Below, in pieces: positions 9,031 to 16,863 of a DNA stretch of 64,000 bases. The stretch comes from Kitasatospora xanthocidica (lineage in GTDB: Bacteria; Actinomycetota; Actinomycetes; Streptomycetales; Streptomycetaceae): the NCBI RefSeq assembly GCF_014656195.1, contig NZ_BNBY01000016.1, positions 100,471 through 164,470 on the forward strand, given 5' to 3'. A model generated the notes under the pieces. That model did no database searches. It saw only the letters and a list, made by a program, of their open reading frames with translations, and was not told the DNA's origin. Position 1 is the stretch's first letter. Each line of letters starts with the position of its first letter. Made by a program: the position numbers and the translations under genes.

Positions 9031-9813
9031 ATGCACACGGCCATCGCCCGTCTCGACGAGCCTCCGCAACTCGCCGCCGTCGGCATCGGCGTGCACGGGC
9101 CGGCCGGCCACGTGGACGTGTTCTCGCTGCCGGACCTGTGGCAGCTCCATCTGTACAGCTACGACGCCGACTTGACTGTCGACGGTACCGAGCACTCGAT
9201 CCGCCCCGGCCGGGTCGGCCTCGTACCGCCCGGGACCGAAGTCCGCTACCGCTACCGGGGCCGGTCCGAACACCTCTACGCCCACTTCCGCCTGGGCACC
9301 GGGGGAGCGGCCACGAGCATCCCGGTGGTTCAGCAGGCTGGTCCAGAACTGGGTTTCCTCACCGTGCAGTTGCAGCAGGCGTTGGCCGCCTGGCCGCACA
9401 CGCCATCGCGGGCGGTCGCCGAGGTGTGGGGTGCCCTGTGGCGGATCGCCCGGCTCACCCCGCCACGGGAGCGGAGCGCGCGGGCCGTCCATCCCGCGGT
9501 GGCAGCCGCAGTGGCCTTGGTCGAGGCGCGGCTGACGGAGCCCCTGACGGTGCCGGAGATCGCGAAGACCGTGGGTGTCTCCCACAACCACTTGACACGG
9601 CTGTTCCGGGCTGCCACGGGGGAGACGGTGGTCGGCTACATCCGGACCCGGCGGATGGAGCGGGCGCGGCATTTCCTGCACGCCACCACGCTCTCCATCA
9701 CGGCCGTCGCCGCTTCGGTCGGCATTCCCGACCTGCAGGCGTTCAACAAGACTTGCCGTCGTGAACTCGGGGCGTCTCCACGCGGCATCCGTGCCGCCCG
9801 TCCCGTCCAGTGA
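9031..9813 (+). CDS. AraC family transcriptional regulator
   Basis: A 260-aa protein with an N-terminal cupin-like sensing domain (GRVGLVPPGTEVRYRYRG) and a C-terminal double helix-turn-helix (about 165-255): VPEIAKTVGVSHNHLTRLFRAATG then LSITAVAASVGIPDLQAFNKTCRRELG, ending GASPRGIR as AraC proteins do. ATG 9031 is chosen; GTG 9025 is possible and there is no strong ribosome site. The frame runs upstream to 8878 but that would overlap the divergent gene's start. Its position opposite the dioxygenase makes that operon its likely target. Confidence 0.82.
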   Translation: MHTAIARLDEPPQLAAVGIGVHGPAGHVDVFSLPDLWQLHLYSYDADLTVDGTEHSIRPGRVGLVPPGTEVRYRYRGRSEHLYAHFRLGTGGAATSIPVVQQAGPELGFLTVQLQQALAAWPHTPSRAVAEVWGALWRIARLTPPRERSARAVHPAVAAAVALVEARLTEPLTVPEIAKTVGVSHNHLTRLFRAATGETVVGYIRTRRMERARHFLHATTLSITAVAASVGIPDLQAFNKTCRRELGASPRGIRAARPVQ

Positions 9814-9978
9814 CGGCTGGCGCAGACTGCCGGATCGGACCGTGCCCTGCGGTGTTTCACTGGAGTTGGTCTATGGACCATGCCTGATCTCCGTCGAGGA
9901 AACAGGCGGCTCGTCGGCTGGGCCGCGGGCGGCCGCCGACGGCGCTGTAGAGGACCGTTCCGCTGGTGCCGGCGGCGG
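9814..9978. other. Short region with nothing recognisable
   Basis: It follows the AraC gene and borders the degraded Mrr gene. It may contain unrecognisable remains of the Mrr C-terminus on the minus strand. Confidence 0.35.
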
Positions 9979-10487
9979 ACGGCGCTGTCGGCACCGTGGA
10001 CGGGGCCGGCGGTGCCCCTTGACCCGGTACATCACCGGGGAGCCGACCTTTCGCCGACTGTGGTGTGCTTCGCCTGCAACACGATCCGGCCCAGCGCCGG
10101 ATGCTGGCCGATCACGTCGGCGGCCTGGTCGCCCTGCCGGCCGACCTGCCGCGCCGTCCAGCCGTCGCGGACCAGGAGGTCCCGCAACGCGAACTCGAAC
10201 TCCTGGTCGTCCAGCGCGTCGATGCCGTTCAGGGTCAGCCGCAGACCGGCCAGTCGCGCCGCGCGGGCGCGATCGGCGTTTCGGCGCCGCACCCACCACA
10301 GCGCCGCGCCGACGAGGGTTGTGGCGGCGAGAGCAGCGAGGGCGGGCCAGTGCCGGGCGGCGACCCGGGGGCCGGCGGTCGCGGCCTGAGCGAGCAGGGT
10401 GGCCACCGCCGGGGCGGCGACACCGGCCGCCATGTGCTCGGTGGCTCCCCGGGGCCGGCGCAGCCACCGGCGTCGCCCGCGAGCCAT
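9979..10487 (-). pseudogene. Mrr-type restriction endonuclease, frameshifted and truncated
   Basis: The intact 5' part (151 codons, 10487 to 10032) has two N-terminal hydrophobic helices (VAAPAVATLLAQA and PALAALAATTLVGAALWWV), then the Mrr_cat opening: LDDQEFEFALRDLLVRDGW, VGRQGDQAADVI and LQAKHTT. It then runs out of frame. The normal continuation appears in other frames: KVGSPVMYRVKG (one shift near 10050), then GTAGPVHGADSAV (second shift near 10024), after which similarity is lost by about 9979. The nuclease fold keeps the D...QxK-type motif but loses its C-terminal third, so it is probably dead unless the shifts are sequencing errors. ATG overlaps the stop of the upstream small gene (TGATG). 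Confidence 0.72.
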
Positions 10488-10693
10488 CACGGCGCCACTG
10501 GGGCGGAGGTGGCCGTCGGCGCCGGATTGTTCGGCGTTGCGGTGCCGGTGTCGCCGAAGCCGATGAAGTGGCTCCACAGCCACACCGGCGCTCAGGCGCC
10601 GACGATCGTCCAGCCGCTCATTTTCTTCGCGCTCGGCCGCGGGGTGCGTCGGATGTGGCTGTGGACGACGTGGTATCCCTCGGGCACCGGCAT
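10487..10693 (-). pseudogene. Small membrane protein gene with in-frame TGA, upstream of mrr
   Basis: From ATG 10691-10693, behind a clear ggggagacc ribosome site, the frame reads MPVPEGYHVVHSHIRRTPRP and then SGWTIVGA before a TGA at 10592-10594 (codon 34). The same frame continues as APVWLWSHFIGFGDTGTATP to a second TGA that overlaps the Mrr ATG. An aromatic membrane helix is split by the stop, so a TGG to TGA change is the simple explanation. Full length would be 68 aa. From memory, similar small membrane proteins precede Mrr-like genes in Streptomyces. A nonsense mutation here and frameshifts next door suggest shared decay. Confidence 0.6.
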
Positions 10694-10987
10694 CGGATGG
10701 TCTCCCCTCCCGTCGGCGGGCCGCCCCTCGCGGCCCGTTCCGCCCTCTGATGTAGCAGTTCCCTCCGACACGAACTGACGGAACGTCGACCATTGATCGC
10801 TGGGCGCAACGGGATTCGGGCACAGCTGGTGATTTAACGCCTGGCTTCGAACAGGCGAGCCTGGTGATCACCGATCCGGCACTCCTGGGGCGGTGGGACG
10901 GCCACCGCGTTCAGCTGACACCAGATCGTTGCCACGATCTCGCTCTCACCAGCAAAAACGCACTCAGGCTCTGCATACGATCACCCT
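10694..10987. other. Intergenic region with first copy of a 70-bp repeat
   Basis: No gene was seen. It contains repeat copy A (10834-10903) and, just before the small leaderless ORF, a possible -10 element (tacgat, 10976-10981). Confidence 0.45.
10834..10903. repeat. Imperfect 70-bp direct repeat, copy A
   Basis: It aligns with 11156-11226 in the same orientation. Both share TTAACG at the left, GGCTTCGAACA, GATCAC, CCTGGG and ACGGCC at the right end, about two thirds identity by eye. The two copies flank a 48-aa ORF. They are possibly ends or targets of a mobile element related to the IS701-like stub that follows copy B. Confidence 0.55.
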
Positions 10988-11134
10988 GTGAATGAAACGC
11001 ACGGCATAGTTCAGTGGATGATCAACCTGCTCTGGGAAGACACGGTCGAGCAACTCGGGGTCGTTGCTCTCACCGTCGTTGGCATCGGTTCCCTCGCTCG
11101 AATCGAGCGGTCACGACGGGCGGCGGGACGTTGA
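10988..11134 (+). CDS. 48-aa putative membrane peptide, leaderless
   Basis: GTG 10988 opens a frame for 48 residues: a hydrophilic start VNETHGIVQW, a hydrophobic segment (LGVVALTVVGIGSLA) and a basic tail (RIERSRRAAGR) before TGA 11132-11134. A possible -10 hexamer (tacgat, 10976-10981) lies 6 bases upstream, which would make the mRNA leaderless. Base composition is more balanced than in neighbours, suggesting foreign origin. I do not recognise the family. It sits between two 70-bp direct repeats and may be cargo of a decayed element or a small toxin-like peptide; neither is shown. Confidence 0.4.
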   Translation: MNETHGIVQWMINLLWEDTVEQLGVVALTVVGIGSLARIERSRRAAGR

Positions 11135-11155
11135 TCGCATGAGGTACCGCCAGGC

Positions 11156-11226
11156 TTAACGTCCGGCTTCGAACACGTGGGCACAGCGATCACTGTTCCG
11201 AGTGTTCCTGGGACAGCGGAACGGCC
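11156..11226. repeat. Imperfect 70-bp direct repeat, copy B
   Basis: This is the second copy of the repeat at 10834-10903. Its right end runs into the inverted repeat 11220-11232/11268-11280 that precedes the transposase stub. Confidence 0.55.
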
Positions 11227-11280
11227 TTCGCGTGATCCTGAACTCGACCAAGAGGTAATGGACTTGTCGCGAAGGCCGTT
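11220..11280. repeat. 13-bp inverted repeat before transposase stub
   Basis: Arms aacggccttcgcg (11220-11232) and its exact complement (11268-11280) enclose 35 bases. This placement just ahead of the transposase frame suggests an insertion-sequence left end or a translation-controlling hairpin. Confidence 0.55.
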
Positions 11281-11451
11281 GTGGTGAGTGTGGTGGAAGA
11301 GGGCGTGCAGTGCGAGCCGTTCGCGGAACTGTCACGCTTCCGGGGGGTCTTCTACAACTGCCTGACCGGGCGGCGTGACGCTCTGTTCGAGCGGACCGAC
11401 GCGGTGCTGTGCACCGAGGGCCCGGTGAAGACCCTGGTCGGCCCACCGCTG
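11281..11451 (+). mobile_element. IS701-like transposase N-terminal remnant
   Basis: The frame from about 11281 reads VVEEGVQCEPFAELSRFRG, then FYNCLTGRRDALFE and LCTEGPVKTLVG, the characteristic beginning of IS701-type DDE transposases of actinomycetes. Only about 55 residues survive; none of the DDE catalytic core is present. At about 11450 the frame continues without a stop into a different sequence that belongs to an Mrr-like gene, marking the deletion or recombination junction. Confidence 0.6.
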
Positions 11452-11765
11452 CGCCGATTCCTCATGGTCCGCGCCGGCATCGCCATGCGGTTCACGCTTG
11501 CCCGCACCAGGGCAGCGGCGTCCGTCACCGGCCGTATTGAGCAGTGGACCCACCGACCGGTGCGTCAGGCGACGCCCGCGGAACCCGTCGCGTCCTACAC
11601 ACGGCGCTCCCTCGATCACACCCTGGAGGCGTTCGAGGCCGCCACACCGACCCGCTTCGAGGAGATGTGCCGCGAACTGGTGGTACGCGACGGATTCAGC
11701 GACGCCGTACGGGTCGGTGGCGCCGGGGACCTCGGGGCCGACGCCTGCGCATCTACCCCAGGCCG
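11452..11765 (+). pseudogene. Second Mrr-like nuclease fragment
   Basis: In the same frame as the transposase stub, the translation contains FEAATPTRFEEMCRELVVRDGF and then VGGAGDLGADACAS, the opening of Mrr_cat nucleases that normally continue with a QCKxY motif. Here similarity ends near 11765 with no QCK block. It therefore lacks both its own start and its catalytic end. It is not a copy of the 9979-10487 gene: the sequence is of a different subgroup (AGDLGAD rather than QGDQAAD). Confidence 0.55.
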
Positions 11766-11911
11766 CGAAGTCGGCGACCGGGGCGGGCCGGGTTGTCGGG
11801 CATGGCGGCGTTGCCGGGCGCGGTGGCGGCCGGTGGTGGGGTGTTCCCGGCCCGGTCGGTGCGGGCCGGGAGCGGTGGTTCCCGGTGGTGCGGGTCGGTC
11901 CGTGGGTCCGG

Positions 11912-12310
11912 TCAGGCCCCGGCGCAGGCCTTGGTCACCTCGCCGGCGGCGCCGGCGATCGCCCCGAGGTCGGGCTGCTTGTCGTTGTTGACCTGGTCGA
12001 TGGCGTTGTCGACGGCCTTGACGAGCTTGTCGGCCGCCTTGTCGAGCTTGCCCCCGCCGTCCTGCCGGACCTTCTTGGCGTCGTCGACGAGCTTCTTCAA
12101 CGCGTTGACGGTTTGCTGGCGGCGCTGGTCGTCGACGATCTGGCCGACGTTGCCCGCCGCGTCCGAGAGGTCCTGGACGTCTCCGGCGATGCTGATCGCG
12201 CGTTTCCCGCAGTCGATGGCTTGGTCGGCTTCCTTGCACGAGGTGAAGAACGGGGCCGCGAGGAGCACCGCGAGTACGGTGGCGGCCAAGCGGTACGGCT
12301 TCCTTGTCAT
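11912..12310 (-). CDS. Putative lipoprotein with coiled-coil-like body
   Basis: A 132-aa protein. The N terminus has a basic start, a hydrophobic core (YRLAATVLAVLLAAPFF) and a lipobox ending TSC at Cys25, so it should be exported, lipidated and anchored outside the membrane. The remainder is rich in Lys/Asp/Ala/Val (VNALKKLVDDAKKVRQDGG and KLDKAADKLVKAVDNAIDQV), a pattern of amphipathic helices. Three further Cys residues are present. I do not recognise the family. It is monocistronic, with about 200 bases to the next gene. Confidence 0.75.
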   Translation of the reverse strand: MTRKPYRLAATVLAVLLAAPFFTSCKEADQAIDCGKRAISIAGDVQDLSDAAGNVGQIVDDQRRQQTVNALKKLVDDAKKVRQDGGGKLDKAADKLVKAVDNAIDQVNNDKQPDLGAIAGAAGEVTKACAGA

Positions 12311-12507
12311 GTCAGTATCCCTCCCGCCCTGCTGAACGCCGCGGTGCCGTACGGCGGTTCCGGCGAGGCGGGTGAACGGCTGGCAAATCCTTTTCCTCGT
12401 CCTGAATGTGATGCTCAGTCAGTCGTTTTCGGGGGTTCGGCCGGGCGGACCGGAGGCCTCCGCTCCGTTGAGGCCGGCGCAGGCCTGCCGGGCGCCGGCC
12501 GGTCCCG

Positions 12508-13413
12508 TCATCGTGTGGCGGTCCCGGAGAGTTCGGCGACCAGGCGGGTGAAGGTCGGGACGGCCACCCCGTGGGCGTCGGCCGCCCGCAGGATCGCGCC
12601 GCCGATGGCGTCGAGCTCGGTCATGCGTCCGGCCTCCGCGTCGCGCTGCATCGAGGACTTCATCGTCCCCGGGACTCGGTCGACCAGCGCGAGCAGCGTC
12701 TGGGCGTCCCCGGGTGCGCCGACCACCCGGGTGAGGGCGACGACCTCGGCCAGGGCGGCCAGGAGTTCGGGCCGGTGGGCGGTGCGGACAGTGCCCACGT
12801 CGGCGGCGTGGCGGGTGGTGAGCAGGGCCAGCGGGGCGAGGAAGGAGAACTTGCTCCAGAGCATCGCCGTCTCGTCCTCGCACAGTGTCACGCTCAGGCC
12901 GCTGTGCCGCAGCCGCTCGGCGAACTCCTGGACGGGGGCGGCCGTCGCGGTGGGCGCGGCGAGTTCGACGGCGGTGAACGGGCTGGTGTGCTCGATCCGT
13001 CCGGGAGCGGTCCGGGTGGTCTCGACCCGGATGGTGCCGGCCACGACCCGGGCGGCCGGGTAGCGCTCGCGCAGCACCGCCATGTGCTCCAGGCCGTTGA
13101 GCAGTGGCACCACGATGCCGGTGCCGAGCAGGTCCGGGGGGAGCCGGTCGAGCGCGGCCGTCAGCGCCGTCTCCTTGACGGTCACGAAGGCGGCGTCGAC
13201 CGGCTCGCGCAGCTCGGTGGCCGCCTCCACGCGGGCCGTGAACTCGCCGAACTGCGCGCTGCGGACGCGAAGTCCGTCCCGGTCGATGGCCGCGGCGGTC
13301 TCCTCGCCCGCCAGGCAGACGACCCGGTGGCCGTCGCGGGCGAGCAGTGCGCCGATCAGTCCGCCGACGCCGCCCGGTCCGAGGACCGCGACGGTCAGGG
13401 GGGTGGTGGTCAT
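12508..13413 (-). CDS. 2-dehydropantoate 2-reductase family (PanE/ApbA-like)
   Basis: A 301-aa protein of family length. The N-terminal Rossmann motif is VLGPGGVGGLIG; VTVKET follows the NADPH domain, and LLNGLEHM matches the family NG motif. In the C-terminal helical domain, LWSKFSFLAPLALLTT carries the usual catalytic Lys and KSSMQRDAEAGRMTELD is the conserved substrate-binding block. Start ATG 13411-13413 has gggag upstream. It would reduce a ketopantoate-like 2-oxo acid with NADPH. No pantothenate genes are nearby, so it may be a paralogue with another substrate. Confidence 0.85.
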   Translation of the reverse strand: MTTTPLTVAVLGPGGVGGLIGALLARDGHRVVCLAGEETAAAIDRDGLRVRSAQFGEFTARVEAATELREPVDAAFVTVKETALTAALDRLPPDLLGTGIVVPLLNGLEHMAVLRERYPAARVVAGTIRVETTRTAPGRIEHTSPFTAVELAAPTATAAPVQEFAERLRHSGLSVTLCEDETAMLWSKFSFLAPLALLTTRHAADVGTVRTAHRPELLAALAEVVALTRVVGAPGDAQTLLALVDRVPGTMKSSMQRDAEAGRMTELDAIGGAILRAADAHGVAVPTFTRLVAELSGTATR

Positions 13414-13457
13414 GCTGACTCCCGTCAGTGAGAAGGGGGTTGGCGAGGGACGGACGG

Positions 13458-14204
13458 TCACGGGATGTCCCAGGAGAAACGGCCCTCCAGACCGTCCGGG
13501 CTGAGGAAGCCGAATCCGTCGCCGTTGCCGAAGTCGAGGAAGTACGGATCGTCCTCGTACGGGGCGTCCGTGAGCGCGAAGAGGAACCGCCACGGGGCGG
13601 GGACCTCGGCCCGGCCGCTCGGGAACGAGGGGAGGCCGCCGATGTGGTCGTGCACGTGACCGCCGTCCGGGAACCGTACCTCGGGGCCCTCGCCGCGCAA
13701 GTGCCGCTGGAAGGCCGCGCGTTCGTCCATCGACCGGTCGAGCTCGGGCTCCAGCGGCAGCAGATCGAGGTGGAACTCGACGGGCGTCTCGCCGCCGTCG
13801 GGCTCGCGGCGCCACAGCGTACGGCCGCGGGTGCCGGGCGGGCCGATCACGGCGAAGGCGGGGATCCGCCCGCCCGGCTGGACGAGCAGCAGGGCGTCGC
13901 CCGCCTCCGGGTCGGGGCCGGCCATCATGCCCTCGTCCGCGGCGAGGAAGAGGTAGGCGAGCCGCGGTTCCTCGCCCGGGACGGGGAACTGGCCGATGAA
14001 CACCAGCGGTTCACCGGTGGCGGGGGAGAGCGGCCAGGTGGGACCGGCCAGCCAGCACGGTTCGCCGCCGAGCTTGGGGACGGGCGCGGTGATCGGCCGC
14101 TCGGACGCCCGGGGGACCAGGCGGAGGCGGGGGAGGAAGGCGGCGTCGTGCGGACCGGTGGCGGTGCCGGTGGGCCGCGGGACCGGCGCGAGGGGCGCGG
14201 TCAT
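13458..14204 (-). CDS. DUF1963 (YwqG-like) protein
   Basis: A 248-aa protein. KLGGEPCWLAGPTWPLS followed by LVFIGQFPVPG is the DUF1963 entry motif, and the C-terminal stretch GDGFGFLSPDGLEGRFSWDIP fits the domain's end. Its ATG overlaps the stop of the upstream 195-aa gene in ATGA (14201-14204), so the pair is co-translated. DUF1963 proteins are of unknown biochemical role. No signal peptide or membrane segment is visible. Confidence 0.78.
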   Translation of the reverse strand: MTAPLAPVPRPTGTATGPHDAAFLPRLRLVPRASERPITAPVPKLGGEPCWLAGPTWPLSPATGEPLVFIGQFPVPGEEPRLAYLFLAADEGMMAGPDPEAGDALLLVQPGGRIPAFAVIGPPGTRGRTLWRREPDGGETPVEFHLDLLPLEPELDRSMDERAAFQRHLRGEGPEVRFPDGGHVHDHIGGLPSFPSGRAEVPAPWRFLFALTDAPYEDDPYFLDFGNGDGFGFLSPDGLEGRFSWDIP

Positions 14205-14788
14205 CGGGTGGCTCCGGTGTCGTCGTCGGCTGCGGTGTCGTCGTTGCCCTCGGTGGCCTGGTAGAGGGAGACGACGTCGAAGCTGAACGGCCCTTCGTGG
14301 CGCGGCTTCCGGCCCGGCGCGGACGGCCCCCACGCGGCGGACGACCCCCGCGGCGCGGACGGCCGACCCGGCGGGTGGTGGCAGGAGAGGTGGAGCGGGT
14401 GGTGGTGGAGGGTGCCGCGGATGGGGTCGGGAACCGGCAGCCCCTCGGCGCGCAGCGCCTCGACCAGTTCGAGGGCCGGCCAGCCGAGCAGGTCGATCCC
14501 GCGGTAGCCGACCGGGCAGACGGGACGGTCGTCGCTCGGGTTCCGGCCGACCGTCACACTGCGGAGGCGGTCGCGGTCGTCCGCGCACAGGGTGACGCTC
14601 ACCCCGGGCAGCTGGAAGGCCAGCGCCCAGCTGCACCCGCAGACGAAGGTGTTCCGCACCCCGTCGGGCAGCAGCCCGCCGTGCGGGGCCAGCAGTGCGC
14701 GCACCGCCGTCTCGGTGAGGCCGAAGCCGAGTTCGGGCAGCGGCGCCGGCAGGCGCACGCCCCGGCCGGGCAGCAGGTCGATGGTCAC
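14201..14788 (-). CDS. Hypothetical protein coupled to DUF1963
   Basis: A 195-aa protein starting at GTG 14786-14788, with gaggaa about 9 bases upstream. The first 120 residues look folded (FGLTETAVRALLAPHGGLL, TFVCGCSWALAFQLPGVSV). The rest is low-complexity (HHHPLHLSCHHPPGRP, then an Asp-rich tail). I do not recognise the family. It overlaps the DUF1963 gene by 4 bases and presumably works with it. Confidence 0.65.
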   Translation of the reverse strand: MTIDLLPGRGVRLPAPLPELGFGLTETAVRALLAPHGGLLPDGVRNTFVCGCSWALAFQLPGVSVTLCADDRDRLRSVTVGRNPSDDRPVCPVGYRGIDLLGWPALELVEALRAEGLPVPDPIRGTLHHHPLHLSCHHPPGRPSAPRGSSAAWGPSAPGRKPRHEGPFSFDVVSLYQATEGNDDTAADDDTGATR

Positions 14789-14940
14789 CCGATCATGATT
14801 CCTCGTACGGCGGGCGGACGGGAGACCGGGGCGGGAAACGGTGGGTGATCCGTCCGGGCCTGGCCGGATCGCACCCGTGATCCGGCCGGTCGGGTGATCC
14901 GGGCGGTCAGCTGATCAGGTCCGTCAGGGGATCCGGTCCG

Positions 14941-15594
14941 TCAGGTGATCCGGGCCTCGATGTGGGCGAGTTGGGCGGCGAGGACCTCCTCGAACGCGGC
15001 GCGGCGGTCCGCTCCGAGGGGGCGGATGTCGCGGGCGAAGTGGGCCAGGGCGGGGAAGCGGTCGGGGTCGGCGCCGAGCACCGCGACGCGGAACTGCTCC
15101 ATGGCCTGCTCGTACTCCGTGGGGGTGATGGTGCTGATGCCGGCGTCGGAGGCGATCAGCGCGGCGAGGAGGAGCACGATGCGGTGGTACCGCACCGGGA
15201 CCTCCTCGTCGGGCAGGCCGGACGCGCGCAGTGCCTGCAGCAGCTCCTCCATGACCAGTCGGGATCCGGTGCCGCCGGACGCGTAGCGTCCCCACACCGC
15301 GGCGAGTTGGGGCTGCTCGCCGAAGGCCTCGCGCAGGCGCAGGGCCAGGGCGGTGATGCGCTGCTTCCAGTCGCCCTCGGGGCGGTAGCCGTCCATGGCG
15401 GCCAGCAGGATCCGGTCGGCGACCGCGCGAAGCAGTTCGGTCTTGTTGCGGAAGTGCCGGTAGAGGCTGGAGGAGTCGGTCCCGAGCGCTGCGGCGAGTT
15501 TGCGCACGCTGAAGGAATCGGCGTCGCCCGTGCGCAGCAGTTCTGCCGCCGTGTCCAGGATCTCCTCGGTCGACCATCGCCTTCGGCCGGTCAT
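14941..15594 (-). CDS. TetR family repressor
   Basis: A 217-aa protein with an N-terminal TetR DNA-binding domain: ILDTAAELLRTGDADSFSVRKLAAALGTDSSSLYRHFRNKTELLRAV (about 11-57). The C-terminal ligand domain is all-helical. It is divergent from the esterase gene at 15738, and the 143-base gap contains a perfect 19-bp palindrome, so it most likely represses both the esterase and itself. Confidence 0.88.
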   Translation of the reverse strand: MTGRRRWSTEEILDTAAELLRTGDADSFSVRKLAAALGTDSSSLYRHFRNKTELLRAVADRILLAAMDGYRPEGDWKQRITALALRLREAFGEQPQLAAVWGRYASGGTGSRLVMEELLQALRASGLPDEEVPVRYHRIVLLLAALIASDAGISTITPTEYEQAMEQFRVAVLGADPDRFPALAHFARDIRPLGADRRAAFEEVLAAQLAHIEARIT

Positions 15595-15638
15595 CTCGTT
15601 CCTCTCGTCCGGGCTCAGCCTAACTTATGCACTTGGTG

Positions 15639-15657
15639 ATGCACGCACTGCGTGCAT
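15639..15657. promoter_or_regulatory. TetR operator candidate
   Basis: ATGCACGCACTGCGTGCAT is a perfect palindrome with one central base. An outer half-site (TTATGCAC, 15625-15632) repeats the complement of GTGCATAA at 15652-15659, so two overlapping sites may exist. It lies between the TetR gene and the esterase. Confidence 0.7.
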
Positions 15658-15737
15658 AATGAGGGCAACGGGCGGCACGGCCAGGACGGCATGCCAGGGC
15701 GGCACACCCGTATCCGGTCGGGAGGAGAGAAGGACAT

Positions 15738-16699
15738 ATGAGCGAGACCACTGCCCCGGTACGGCCGGCCGCGCCGGACTTCTCGGCGATCACGGCCGAG
15801 GAGCTGCGCGCCTACCGCGACGCGGAGAACCGCTTCCGGGCCTCCGGCGCGGCGCGGGCGCTGCTAGGCGAGCCGGACACCGGTGCCACGATCGGCTGGC
15901 AGGAGGTCGCGCTGCCCGGCCGTGACCTCCCGGTCCGGGTGTACCGGCGGTGTCGACGGGAGACGGCGAAGCCGACACCCGAGGCGACCTGCCACTCGTG
16001 CTCCATGTCCATGGCGGCGGCTTCGTGGGAACGGCGGCGCAGTGCGACTGGACCAACAGCCACCTCGCTGCGGAGCTGCCCGCCGTCGTCGTCTCCGTCG
16101 AACACCGCCTCCTCGCCCCCGGCAGCCCGCTCGCCGACGCCGTCGACGACGGCTGGGACGTGCTCCGGCACGTCCTGCGGCACGCCGCGCGGTGGGGCGT
16201 CGACCCGGCGCGCGCGGCCGTCTTCGGTGAGAGCTGCGGCGCATTGATCGGCGCGCTGGCCGCCGTCCGGGCCAGGAGGGCCGGCCTGGAACTCAAGGCG
16301 CAGGTACTGGTCAACCCCGTGGTCGACGTGACCGGGACGATGTTCGACCACCCCTCGGTCACCGAGTACGCGGACAGCCCGACCCTGACCCTGCCGCAAC
16401 TGCGGTTCTTCCAGCGGCTCGCCGTCCCGCCGGGCACCGACGCCGGGGCGGTCTCGCCGCTGTACACGGACGACCTGGGCGGGCTCGCTCCGGCGCTCGT
16501 GGTGCTGCCCACCCGGGACGCGGTCGCCGACCACGGCCGCCGCTACGCCGAGCGGCTGCGCGAGGCGGGGACCCCCGTGCGGCTCTCCGAATACCCGGGA
16601 GCGAAGCACGCGTTCCTCACCTTGCCCGGCGTGGAGCCACAGGCCGGGGCCGCCCGGGCGGAGATCCTCGCGTTCCTCCGCGCGGCCCTGGCGAAGTGA
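15738..16699 (+). pseudogene. HSL-type alpha/beta-hydrolase (esterase) split by a frameshift
   Basis: The first frame (ATG 15738, with ggaggagagaagg upstream) reads to LPGRDLPVRVYR near 15945 and then becomes nonsense. The second frame, open from about 15950 to 16699, supplies everything else: HVHGGGFVG (oxyanion HGGG), GESCG with the nucleophile Ser, Asp in LPTRDAVADHG and His in GAKHAF. A single one-base change near 15945-15952 restores a normal esterase of about 320 aa. All catalytic residues are intact, so this is either a recent mutation or a sequencing error. The TetR gene and palindrome upstream are preserved. Confidence 0.75.
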
Positions 16700-16863
16700 C
16701 GGAGGGACGACGCACCCCGCCCTCGGCCCCGACGGCGCGACGGCCCGACGCCCCGACGGCGCAACGGTGGAACGTCGACCCCGGCCGGGCCGACCCATGC
16801 GATCGGCTCACGTACCGCCCGCTGATCACCGACAATGACGATCCACGAGTGACGGGAGGCGCC

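Noticed and set aside
10834..10860. Possible tRNA T-arm (GCCTG, CTTCGAA loop, CAGGC)
   Set aside because: The loop is one base too long and no anticodon or acceptor arm can be folded around it.
15950..16699. Independent 249-aa esterase starting at GTG 15950
   Set aside because: No ribosome site precedes it and the missing N terminus is encoded in the other frame just upstream, so a frameshift explains it better.
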